64,000 bases of DNA from Bacillus sp. SJS (lineage in GTDB: Bacteria; Bacillota; Bacilli; Bacillales; Bacillaceae), in the NCBI RefSeq assembly GCF_000732485.2, contig NZ_JAQV02000015.1:124001-188000 (forward strand), given 5' to 3'. Position numbers and translations under genes: made by a program. Position 1 is the first letter of the stretch. Each line of letters opens with the position of its first letter. The notes beneath the pieces were generated by a model, which saw nothing but the letters and a program-made list of their open reading frames with translations, had not been told where the DNA came from and searched no databases. Below, piece after piece: positions 45,610 to 53,408 of this stretch.

Positions 45610-46010
45610 TAAACAGAGCCGCCCTGCTTAAATTGCGCTTGGCGGTTCATCTGGATGACTTGCTTCCATGTATCGCGGAAATCGGTTACATACCCTTCTA
45701 CTTCATCCAGAATGCTTGTATCATTTCCAAGGTTTGCTTCCATAAGACGGCGGTTCATATATTCATAAAGGGACATCATATTTTTAGAAACTTCAAGGTC
45801 CATGTTTAATGTCACCATAAGCTCTTGGATGATTTTTTGCGCTTTTAGAAGACTCGTATTTTTTGCTTCGATCTGCTTTTGTTCCATAGCCGTACGCGCT
45901 TGTTTAATAAATTTCAAACAGCCATTATACAGCATGAGGGTCAGTTCGCCAGGGGATGCGGTCGTCACAGAATTTTGCTGATAAGCCTGGTATGGGTTAT
46001 TTACTGCCAA
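45609..46010 (-). CDS. fliS: Flagellin export chaperone FliS
   Basis: 133 residues: NNPYQAYQQNSVTTASPGEL and LTLMLYNGCLKFIKQA are characteristic of FliS, which binds flagellin and FlgM-network partners before secretion. TTG start at 46010 after GAGGAGTGAAACAAC. 16 bp downstream of fliD. Confidence 0.93.
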   Translation of the reverse strand: MAVNNPYQAYQQNSVTTASPGELTLMLYNGCLKFIKQARTAMEQKQIEAKNTSLLKAQKIIQELMVTLNMDLEVSKNMMSLYEYMNRRLMEANLGNDTSILDEVEGYVTDFRDTWKQVIQMNRQAQFKQGGSV

Positions 46011-46026
46011 GTTGTTTCACTCCTCA

Positions 46027-47526
46027 TTAATTTCCGCCGCCGAAGTTGGCTAGCTGTGCTGATTGTGCGTTGGCTCTTTGGATGGCTGATTCCATTGCCG
46101 AAAACTGGCGCCAATAGCGATCCTCGATTTGGACTAAACGGTCTTCAAACCGGTCAATTTGTGTATCAAGACTGTCTAGGTTTTTCCCGATGGAAAACTT
46201 TTGAGTCGTCATCAAGCTGTTTCCAGCCTTTGCTTCAACCTTCGTTATCGTATCTTTTATGGTAGCACGCAATCTCCCGGCGAGACCTGATGTCTCAGGA
46301 GTTGTACCCTTCGCGTTAAACAGCTCAAATACAGCACTCGGATTGGCCTGGATTTTTTCGCGCAGCTTTGTTTCATCGATAATGAGTTTGCCTTTTTCCA
46401 TGTAATTGGACGTCGTTTTTATTCCGATATCCGAAAGCTGGGTATATCCGCTGACATTTCCTGCACCATTAACCGGTGAATAGAAATCCGTTCTCATTTT
46501 ATTTAAACCAGATGCAAGAATGGAGTCGTTTTTCAGAAGCCCGCTCTTAGCCTTTTCTTCCCACTGCTCAACCTGCTTGTCTGAAAGGGATTCCCGCTCA
46601 GTATCTGTCAGCGGCTGATAGGAGCGATAGCGGTCTTCAGAAATCTCACCGTTGATTTTCCCGATAATTTCGTTGTATTTATCTACGAATTTAACGACTG
46701 AATCAACAATTCCATCTACGTCTGTTGTACTTGAGATGTTCACGGGCTCTGTTGTCTTTTGCTTTAAATTATATTCCACGCCGTTCATCGTAAACGTATT
46801 CGAGGCTTGATCCATTGCATATCCATTTAATTTGATCGTCGCGTTGCTTCCCAGTTTTGTCGGATCCTTCGCAAGGTCGTTTCCTGAAAAAGAAAATCCA
46901 AGGCTGTTCATAAAGGACTGTGTATTGGCATCTGTGGAAGAGATCGCCCCGCTCGCCCCTGTTTTGCTGCTTGTCATGATGATACTTTCAAAGGCATCTC
47001 CCGTCACTTTAGCCTTTATAGCAGATACACCTAGAGAGGACGAGTTGATTTTATTCAGTACTTGATCAAGTGTATCTCCTTCTGCAATGGAGATTTTTAC
47101 ATCTCTTGGAGTAGAAGTACCAGGATCGGTTACCTTGAATAGAAGCTCCTTTGCACCTGTTTCAACAACTGGAGCTTTCGTTCCCTTCCATGAAGCGGAG
47201 GTTGCCAGGTTGGTGACTTCAATAGAAGTAGAAAAATTAGCTCCCGCACTGATCGCTTTTGCACTAACCGCACCCTCATTTGAACTGCTGACTGCTTTCT
47301 TATTAAATGTGGATTGAAGCGTTAGTGAATTTTTATTGATTGGACTCAGCATATCGTCCAGTTCTTTAAGGAGCTTGTTCATGTCCCGATAGTTGTCGCG
47401 CTGCCACTCAAACGTCGTTTTCTTTTGCTTTAGCTTATCGACACCCATCCGTTCTGCTTTCATTAAATCACTGACCATCGTATCGATATCCATTCCGCTT
47501 GCCAATCCGCCGATTCTCATTGCCAC
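46027..47526 (-). CDS. fliD: Flagellar filament capping protein FliD
   Basis: 499 residues with the N-terminal MRIGGLASGMDIDTMVSDLM motif and the C-terminal FliD_C helices (DSLDTQIDRFEDRLVQIEDRY). It caps the filament and guides flagellin folding. GTG 47526 is 5 bases after GGTGAG; the ATG at 47520 is an alternative. Located between flaG and fliS as in B. subtilis. Confidence 0.94.
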   Translation of the reverse strand: MAMRIGGLASGMDIDTMVSDLMKAERMGVDKLKQKKTTFEWQRDNYRDMNKLLKELDDMLSPINKNSLTLQSTFNKKAVSSSNEGAVSAKAISAGANFSTSIEVTNLATSASWKGTKAPVVETGAKELLFKVTDPGTSTPRDVKISIAEGDTLDQVLNKINSSSLGVSAIKAKVTGDAFESIIMTSSKTGASGAISSTDANTQSFMNSLGFSFSGNDLAKDPTKLGSNATIKLNGYAMDQASNTFTMNGVEYNLKQKTTEPVNISSTTDVDGIVDSVVKFVDKYNEIIGKINGEISEDRYRSYQPLTDTERESLSDKQVEQWEEKAKSGLLKNDSILASGLNKMRTDFYSPVNGAGNVSGYTQLSDIGIKTTSNYMEKGKLIIDETKLREKIQANPSAVFELFNAKGTTPETSGLAGRLRATIKDTITKVEAKAGNSLMTTQKFSIGKNLDSLDTQIDRFEDRLVQIEDRYWRQFSAMESAIQRANAQSAQLANFGGGN

Positions 47527-47544
47527 TATTGCTCACCGTCCTTT

Positions 47545-47889
47545 TTAGCTTTTTTCATCTATAAACAATCCAACAAATTCTGTCATCGCTGCATACATAT
47601 CGAGCACTTTTTTATTGGGGATCTCCCGAACAACTTCTCTTGTCACATCATCCACAACGGTCACATAATACTCGTTGAGCTTTTCGTGAAGCACAAATTC
47701 CGTATGAGTATTGGCCGGCGCCATAAATTCATTTAAACTTTCAACAATTTTCTCAAGCTTTTCTTTCGAAACCGGGGGAGTTTCCTTCACTTGATAAGCT
47801 GACTCTATATCTTGTACAGGATTTGTTCTTACCGCTTCAGTGTCTTGCATACGAGGCATTGCTTGAGTTGAAATCGAATTTACTGCCAT
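47545..47889 (-). CDS. flaG: FlaG-family flagellar protein (YvyC)
   Basis: 114 residues with the FlaG domain in the C-terminal half (THTEFVLHEKLNEYYVTVVD, REIPNKKVLDMYAAMTEF). Implicated in filament length control. ATG 47889 (MAVNSISTQ) follows GGAGTGTCCACT; GTG 47898 overlaps the ribosome-binding site. First gene of the operon, with a sigma-D-type promoter directly upstream. Confidence 0.88.
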   Translation of the reverse strand: MAVNSISTQAMPRMQDTEAVRTNPVQDIESAYQVKETPPVSKEKLEKIVESLNEFMAPANTHTEFVLHEKLNEYYVTVVDDVTREVVREIPNKKVLDMYAAMTEFVGLFIDEKS

Positions 47890-47923
47890 AGTGGACACTC
47901 CTCAATTTAATCATCTAAAAGTT

Positions 47924-47950
47924 ATATCGGAGAGTTTGGGGAGTTGTTGA
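47924..47950 (-). promoter_or_regulatory. Sigma-D promoter of flaG-fliDST
   Basis: TCAA, 15 bases, TCCGATAT on the minus strand, 35 bp before the flaG start. The consensus of the motility sigma factor is TAAA-N15-GCCGATAT: the -10 matches 7 of 8, the -35 3 of 4, with exact spacing. Confidence 0.82.
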
Positions 47951-47962
47951 GGGGAAATAGAA

Positions 47963-47990
47963 AAAACCTCCTATTAGCCCGGGAGGTTTT
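47963..47990 (-). terminator. Terminator of the small membrane-protein cluster
   Basis: AAAACCTCC / GGAGGTTTT with a 10-base loop and flanking T residues on the minus strand; it separates the upstream cluster from the flagellar operon. Confidence 0.82.
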
Positions 47991-48004
47991 GCATATAGGG
48001 CATA

Positions 48005-48118
48005 TTAAAATTCAGTTTGCTTGCCAGGGAAGCATTTTAAATTGGATTTGCAGCTGTCCTGAATAGGAATGATTTGTTCATCAGCTCTTTTCCCCAAGCC
48101 AAATCCTCCCTCTTGCAT
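48005..48118 (-). CDS. Candidate 37-residue Cys-containing small protein
   Basis: ATG 48118 follows the stop of the DUF5381-like gene with no gap and opens 37 codons (MQEGGFGLGKRADEQIIPIQ, then two Cys in DSCKSNLKCFPG). An in-frame TTG at codon 8 lies 7 bases after GGGAGG and could be the true start, giving 30 residues. It is followed at once by the cluster terminator. No family recognised; position suggests it is the last cistron of the cluster. Confidence 0.45.
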   Translation of the reverse strand: MQEGGFGLGKRADEQIIPIQDSCKSNLKCFPGKQTEF

Positions 48119-48616
48119 TTAAGATTCATTATTAACTGCTGAAGCGGAATGTATATAGGGCAGGATATAAGATTCCTTGTAGGGCTTAAACTCCTGTTCA
48201 TCCAGCACGTTATATGTAGGTATTCTGATTTTATTATTTTGCTTATCCGTTATGACAATATCGTAATACAGCCATGATCTTAAAGTTAATCCTTTGTATT
48301 GGATACTTACATCCTTAATTTCTTTAAGGGGGATTGACTTTTTGTCAGATTCAACCCTGCCCTCAGGTCCCGTAATAATTTTGAGGAGAACCTTGTTTTT
48401 ATTAAAAAACACTGGTGAAGATCGGATAAGAAAATAAAAACCAAAAAACAGACCGGCTAATCCGCCTAAAAACCCCAAAAGGCTGGTGGTCAAGCCTGAT
48501 GTAACTGCATCAAATGCAAGCCATGCACAAAATAGAATGACAAAAATTGAAACTATCAATCCAATTCTAATTAACCTTGGATTTCCCTTCACTTCGATCT
48601 TATCCTGCTGATCCAT
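48119..48616 (-). CDS. Two-span membrane protein, DUF5381-like paralogue 1
   Basis: 165 residues with two spans (about 17-38 and 45-67) and a cytosolic PH-like beta domain (LLKIITGPEGRVESDKKSIP). The pattern I-x-GPEGRVES-KK-I-IKDI is shared with the next two genes, so the three are tandem paralogues. They resemble the B. subtilis YfjD/E/F proteins of the T7SS-associated yfj operon; this assignment is from memory. The ATG overlaps the region of the preceding stop, with GGAG 13 bases upstream. Confidence 0.65.
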   Translation of the reverse strand: MDQQDKIEVKGNPRLIRIGLIVSIFVILFCAWLAFDAVTSGLTTSLLGFLGGLAGLFFGFYFLIRSSPVFFNKNKVLLKIITGPEGRVESDKKSIPLKEIKDVSIQYKGLTLRSWLYYDIVITDKQNNKIRIPTYNVLDEQEFKPYKESYILPYIHSASAVNNES

Positions 48617-48625
48617 GCTTCAAAT

Positions 48626-49177
48626 TCATCTCCTTTCTAAATAACCCGTATTACTTGGAAATTGCTTGAATTTTCTCTTATACGCCTCCTGGGCATCAGG
48701 TGTCATGAACGGAAGTACGTACTGTTGAATCTGCTGATTGAATGTAAGATCATTCACCAAATTATATGTCTTCATTTGAACAACCTTCCCCTGGTGTGTG
48801 TAGATTACCAGATCTTCATAAAAAATGGATCTCACAGAAATCCCTCTCCGTCTAATCTCTAAATCTCTTATATCTTTTATAGCAACTGATTTTTTTCTTG
48901 ATTGAACTCTTCCCTCTGGTTCTGGAACAATTTCAAATATGACCCTTCTATTTTTAAAAACACCCGGTGAGCTATGTAAAAATATATAAAGCCCCCAAAT
49001 CATTCCAGCAAATCCACCCACAATTCCAGATAGACTATATTTAGATTCAAACTGAAGAGCATCCAGAAAAACCCATAAACAAAATATAAACACTCCTGCT
49101 GATGAAATGAAGAACCAAACTACAAACCTTGAAAAAGCTTTAACCTCTATAGTTGCTGGACTTTGATTGTCAATCAA
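48626..49177 (-). CDS. Two-span membrane protein, DUF5381-like paralogue 2
   Basis: 183 residues; spans near 18-38 and 47-67, then IFEIVPEPEGRVQSRKKSVA and a C-terminal domain ending in a helix (FMTPDAQEAYKRKFKQF). TTG 49177 is preceded by GAGGGGAGAACCCA. Same architecture as its neighbours, 9 bp before paralogue 1, and probably co-transcribed. Function unknown; the yfj link is an inference. Confidence 0.65.
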   Translation of the reverse strand: MIDNQSPATIEVKAFSRFVVWFFISSAGVFIFCLWVFLDALQFESKYSLSGIVGGFAGMIWGLYIFLHSSPGVFKNRRVIFEIVPEPEGRVQSRKKSVAIKDIRDLEIRRRGISVRSIFYEDLVIYTHQGKVVQMKTYNLVNDLTFNQQIQQYVLPFMTPDAQEAYKRKFKQFPSNTGYLERR

Positions 49178-49263
49178 ATGGGTTCTCCCCTCAGAAAATG
49201 TAATTTAACCATCGTCTCCTGCACAGTCTTTTTTACTCCTTATCTCACTTCAACTTGCTGCAT

Positions 49264-49767
49264 TCATTTAATATTCTTTTGTGCTAGTGCTTCCGAACCC
49301 GAACTTATATATGGAAGAAGATACTTCTTCAGATCATAAATCCTGATAGTGTAACAGGTTATAGGTTGGCATTTTCACCTTTTTATTGTCGAGGGTGTAG
49401 ATAATTAAATCCTCAAAAACATGGCACGGGGGGTAAATCCGGTTTTTGCTATTTTATAGTCTCTAATGTTCTTTATATCCACCGCTTTCTTTTTAGATTC
49501 AATTTTTCCATCTGGTCCGGGAATAATCGTAAAGATGACTCTGCCTTTACTAAAAAGGCCCGGTGCAACATTTATAAACATATATAGTGAAAATACAGCT
49601 CCCATTCCTCCCCCAAATACTCCTACGACATCGTAAATAGAGGTAAATCTAATCGCAGTCAAAAATATATTGCAGAAAACAGCATATGAAACGACCGTTG
49701 CCATAAAACCGAATAGTAAACGTGTCTTATTGACCCTAATTTTAATTACATCTTGGTTACTCATCAT
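49264..49767 (-). pseudogene. DUF5381-like paralogue 3, broken by two frameshifts
   Basis: The frame from ATG 49767 (MMSNQDVIKIRVNKT) covers two spans and IFTIIPGPDGKIESKKKAVD, then ends after 120 residues at ...RAMFLRI. The lost part continues in another frame: FEDLIIYTLDNKKVKMPTYN (downstream of a five-T run near 49423), then a second shift gives DLKKYLLPYISSGSEAL and a stop at 49264. Both pieces align with the tail of paralogues 1 and 2, so one gene was split twice. One extra T in the run restores the first join. Confidence 0.8.
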
Positions 49768-49804
49768 ATAACTCCTGTCATTCTATTTAAATAAAGCCGG
49801 GCCA

Positions 49805-50755
49805 CTAATGCCTCTCCTTAGGAAACTTCCAAACAATCAAAGTCAAAATCCCAATCAGCACTTGGAAAAAGAGCCAAAATACAAGAAGGGGAAACCAGGT
49901 TTCCTCCACCCAGCTCTGGGAGTTTATGAAAAGGATGCCAATAACCAAAAGCAGGATGAGACTGCCTCTTTTGAAAAAAAGGGATGCTTTTATCTCCAAT
50001 TTTGGCTCTCTTACCTCTTCTTTTTCCTCTTCTATTTCCATATCATTTTCCAATGGTCCATTCATATAAGCGTTCATTATGTAAGATAGATAGTCCGGGA
50101 CAGAGGTTTGAACAAGCCGGATTTGTTCGCTTTTCGTAATTTCAATGCGCCAAACTCCAGTTTCAGCAGGGACAAATGCTGTTCCAAAGCTGAAAAAATC
50201 CTGATCTGTGTACAGGGTCATTGAATTGATTTCCCTATTGTTTGCTTGAAAATCTCTCAGAAATATCCGAAGTTCAGGCGTCGTCTCAGGATCCTCCATG
50301 ATTTCCTTGTACTCTTCATCCCCTGCATAATGGAGGGAGTTGTAGTAGTCATCGGTCATCGGGATGATCTCATGGGAGCTAGTTGAACTGTTATGCTGAT
50401 CCAATCCAAAAAATCCGGCAATAATGGATTCAGGTGTCTCACTTTCAGCTATATCCGTATATACATATGTTTTATCTTCAATCAGAGTTTCCATGATCCG
50501 ATTATCAGAAACCGTAGCCTCCACCCCAGGTTTGTTCAGCTCCATCCACAAATCCGATGCTTGAAGGGATGTTAAATATCGGCTCAGTTCTGCATATTCC
50601 CCTTGCAGATCTGCCGTTTTGGCTGCTTTCTTTATTTCCTTCCGCCTCTTCCAGGATACGCTTAAAAATGCGTAGCTTTTATACATGGCTTTAAGCCCTA
50701 ATGCTCTCGATACAATAAGTATGTCATCCAGCGAATATGTTTCCTGATTCATCAT
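49805..50755 (-). CDS. Protein with N-terminal helical domain and two C-terminal spans, unknown function
   Basis: 316 residues. The N-terminal 250 residues are soluble and helical/beta mixed (SLDDILIVSRALGLKAMYKS, TPESIIAGFFGLDQHNSS); an acidic linker (EEEKEEVREPKLEIKA) leads to two C-terminal spans (SLILLLVIGILFINS, PLLVFWLFFQVLIGILTLIV). It may correspond to the YfjB-type gene of T7SS-associated clusters, but this is not certain. ATG follows GAGGTGAAAA. It heads the run of DUF5381-like genes together with the next gene. Confidence 0.55.
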   Translation of the reverse strand: MMNQETYSLDDILIVSRALGLKAMYKSYAFLSVSWKRRKEIKKAAKTADLQGEYAELSRYLTSLQASDLWMELNKPGVEATVSDNRIMETLIEDKTYVYTDIAESETPESIIAGFFGLDQHNSSTSSHEIIPMTDDYYNSLHYAGDEEYKEIMEDPETTPELRIFLRDFQANNREINSMTLYTDQDFFSFGTAFVPAETGVWRIEITKSEQIRLVQTSVPDYLSYIMNAYMNGPLENDMEIEEEKEEVREPKLEIKASLFFKRGSLILLLVIGILFINSQSWVEETWFPLLVFWLFFQVLIGILTLIVWKFPKERH

Positions 50756-50765
50756 TTTTCACCTC

Positions 50766-51140
50766 TTAAAATGTAAAAAGCAGATCAATTAATACAACCT
50801 GAATAAATAACAAGCAAAAAAAGAGGATACTTAGCGGTCTGCTAAAATACCATGGAAGACGGTACAAAATATTTTGGACATAATAGTTGAGAGAGAAAAA
50901 AATAAGAGCACCAATTCTCGCTATATTCAGGTTAAGACTCCTTTCTTTGTGATAAACCATTCCCTCGTAAAAATAGAGTGTCAGCTTAGGCAAAAAGATG
51001 GCGGCCAATGCTGCGAGCATATTACTCACAAGCAGGATTGTAAACATTGAACTCGGAAAGGGGAGATTACTGTTCGAGATAGCAAGCCCCATATAAAGGG
51101 CAAATAAAACTCCGGTAATATAAGCAAAAATTCTTCTCAT
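50766..51140 (-). CDS. Four-span membrane protein of unknown function
   Basis: 124 residues, four hydrophobic spans (FAYITGVLFALYMGLAIS, FTILLVSNMLAALAAIFLP, IGALIFFSLNYYVQN, LFFCLLFIQVVLIDLLF). The family is not recognised. ATG 51140 follows GGGTGAAGG. It is the first gene of the same-strand cluster that ends at 48.0 kb and lies 10 bp before the 316-residue gene. Confidence 0.6.
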   Translation of the reverse strand: MRRIFAYITGVLFALYMGLAISNSNLPFPSSMFTILLVSNMLAALAAIFLPKLTLYFYEGMVYHKERSLNLNIARIGALIFFSLNYYVQNILYRLPWYFSRPLSILFFCLLFIQVVLIDLLFTF

Positions 51141-51247
51141 CCTTCACCCAACTTTTCTACAAATATTCTTCATTAAATTACCAGTAAAGCAAACCATTAG
51201 GAATAATCCATAGGACCTATTCCCTTTTATTACTAGTAAAGAAACCT

Positions 51248-51282
51248 AAAAAGCACCCGCTTTTTTAGTAGCGAATGCTTTC
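51248..51282 (-). terminator. Terminator of the AtuA-ABC-ARH operon
   Basis: AAAGCAttCGCT / AGCGggTGCTTT hairpin (8-base loop, internal mismatch) followed by TTTTT on the minus strand, 6 bp past the stop codon. Confidence 0.72.
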
Positions 51283-51287
51283 TAAAG

Positions 51288-53390
51288 CTATAGTGCTTGA
51301 AATACAATATTTTGGTATTTGCCAGCCCCGCCGCTTAAGCAGCCAAAGCCATACATGCCATGAGTAAAAAGGCCATCCTCCGCTATCAGCACCGATTGAT
51401 TGTTAATGAAAAAATGAAATGAAGATCCGCTGCATTCAATACGAAACGTATACGTCACCCCATGCTCCCACTCAAACGAAACCGTTTTCATTTTTTTGTA
51501 CCCAAAGTCATTGCGGATAAATGAAACTCTGCCTTCTCCATCAAAACCCGCAAGGTAATGGCGCATAATGCCCTGAGCGCGAAAGAGGAGCAGATGGCTC
51601 GTTCCCTCCATAGGGGTAACGTCAACAGAATAAGAGTAATCCGTAGAATAATAGTTCCCTGTATAGGAGGAGCAGCTGTCCGCAGATTTACAAATAAGGG
51701 CATCTCCCTCCAAACTCCACTCCCCCCTATGATGAGCAAACGGGGTAACGGATCCAAATTCCTTGCACTGCTTGGAGAATTCGATGGTGTAATCGGCGGC
51801 TCCATAAATGTGAAATTCATCGATAAACAGCTTGCCGAAGGCCCGGTTATAGGCTGGGGAGTCGCTGCTGATTTTGTAGCCGATTTCGTCGATGAGGGAG
51901 CCTTTTGTATCGGGAATGATGAATGTCACTTCATGCCAGGATTGGTTTTTCATTTGAATGGGGGCCAGGTCCTGTTCTTTTTTCGTATAGGTATCGCGTA
52001 CGTAAGGGGTGAGAATGATTTTTTCGCCGCGCCATTGATCGAGGAAAATTTGGGCTGAAACGGTTTGACCGCTGTATGCTTTCGGTGAGAAGACCGGCTT
52101 GTATTTTTCATCGTTAAATTCTTCTCTTCGGTAAAATGGCTTCCAGAATACACGGCTGCTGTCGCCGGAAATCATACGATCGAAAAGAATTTCCAGACTT
52201 CCTTTGTTCTGAAATCCTTTCTCTCGTGAGTGCCTTAGGATGGCTTTGAACGGATTGTTTGTTCGAAACCCATGAGTGGAACCCGGGAGAAGAAAATCAA
52301 AGTAAACTTCTCCGTTCTTTACAGCCTCTTTCAAATGACGAGGCGGTTCTTCGCGGCCCACTTGATATTTAAGCAGGGCAAGTTCTTTTACAAATGTGGG
52401 GATGTCTAAACTATTCAAGTAGCCTGAAACGCTGGAGGTGATGATCGTGTCGTTGATCGGTTTTCTGTAATGGGGAGGAATTTCCTGTAAACCGCTAAAT
52501 ACTCCGCAGATGGTTCCCACGTTCCCGGCGTTGCAATCCGTATCCCAGCCGCACATTGTGGCGATTTCAACCGTCCTGGCGAGATTGCCGTTTCCGTATA
52601 GAAGGGAGAGAATGCATACGCCCGCATTCGGGATGATATGACATTCACCGGGGTACTTATGATAGCCCCACTCCTCCTCCACATAGTGATAACAAAGGCG
52701 GAAGTCCTCCGGGTTTCTTTTGTAAAAGGAAATAACCGCTTTTGAGAGCCTTGAATATTCGCATTCTTCCGGAATCTGTGACAGTCCGCAGTCTATAATT
52801 TCCTCCATAGAGTCAGCTGTAAAAGCACACGCGATGCACGCTGCAATAAACCGGGCGCCGTACAATCCGTTGCCGTCATGCGAGACGCTCGCCGCTTTCT
52901 CTGCGTACTCTGCAGCCTTTTCCGGATTGCCTGGAAAAATTAGACCCCATGTATCGATAAATATTTGCCCGCCAATCTGTTCGGCAAGGACCAGCCCATT
53001 GAGTTCAGCCGAACCGGATTGGGGAGCAGGAATTCCTTTTTTTAAATTCGAGTAGGCACGATGCTCGGTACTGACCTGCTCCCCGCCCCACCAAAGCATA
53101 CCGATGCCTTCCCGGCAGTAATTAAGCCACGCTCTTCCCACATCCTGCGGCTCAAGCTCCCGATCGACGGCATCATCCAGTAATGCTCTTATAAAAAACA
53201 CCGGTCCATTGGCATCGTCATCCGCTGAAAACATCTGGTAATCCTTTATATATCCCTTAATTTCACCGTAAACGTCCCGTATTTTCTCATACGTCCATTC
53301 CCGGGGTTCAACAGGAGCGCCGAGGCGAATCCCGATGTTCATTCCAAGAAATCCTGCATACACTTTTTCGAGGTATTGTTCTGTCTGCAA
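51288..53390 (-). CDS. ADP-ribosylglycohydrolase-family protein with C-terminal LamG-like domain
   Basis: 700 residues. The N-terminal part (about 1-350) is an ADP-ribosyl-crysJ1 domain: SADDDANGPVFFI replaces the usual TDDT metal motif, and GWDTDCNAGNVG is the second metal motif. The C-terminal 150 residues form a beta-sandwich (LFRAQGIMRHYLAGFDGEGR, FRIECSGSSFHFFINNQS), as in carbohydrate-binding LamG/DUF1080 modules. No signal peptide, so it is cytosolic. It probably hydrolyses an N- or O-glycosidic bond of an imported substrate. TTG start after GGGAGGGGTCTGA. Last gene of the operon. Confidence 0.82.
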   Translation of the reverse strand: MQTEQYLEKVYAGFLGMNIGIRLGAPVEPREWTYEKIRDVYGEIKGYIKDYQMFSADDDANGPVFFIRALLDDAVDRELEPQDVGRAWLNYCREGIGMLWWGGEQVSTEHRAYSNLKKGIPAPQSGSAELNGLVLAEQIGGQIFIDTWGLIFPGNPEKAAEYAEKAASVSHDGNGLYGARFIAACIACAFTADSMEEIIDCGLSQIPEECEYSRLSKAVISFYKRNPEDFRLCYHYVEEEWGYHKYPGECHIIPNAGVCILSLLYGNGNLARTVEIATMCGWDTDCNAGNVGTICGVFSGLQEIPPHYRKPINDTIITSSVSGYLNSLDIPTFVKELALLKYQVGREEPPRHLKEAVKNGEVYFDFLLPGSTHGFRTNNPFKAILRHSREKGFQNKGSLEILFDRMISGDSSRVFWKPFYRREEFNDEKYKPVFSPKAYSGQTVSAQIFLDQWRGEKIILTPYVRDTYTKKEQDLAPIQMKNQSWHEVTFIIPDTKGSLIDEIGYKISSDSPAYNRAFGKLFIDEFHIYGAADYTIEFSKQCKEFGSVTPFAHHRGEWSLEGDALICKSADSCSSYTGNYYSTDYSYSVDVTPMEGTSHLLLFRAQGIMRHYLAGFDGEGRVSFIRNDFGYKKMKTVSFEWEHGVTYTFRIECSGSSFHFFINNQSVLIAEDGLFTHGMYGFGCLSGGAGKYQNIVFQAL

Positions 53391-53408
53391 TCAGACCCCT
53401 CCCTTTTA

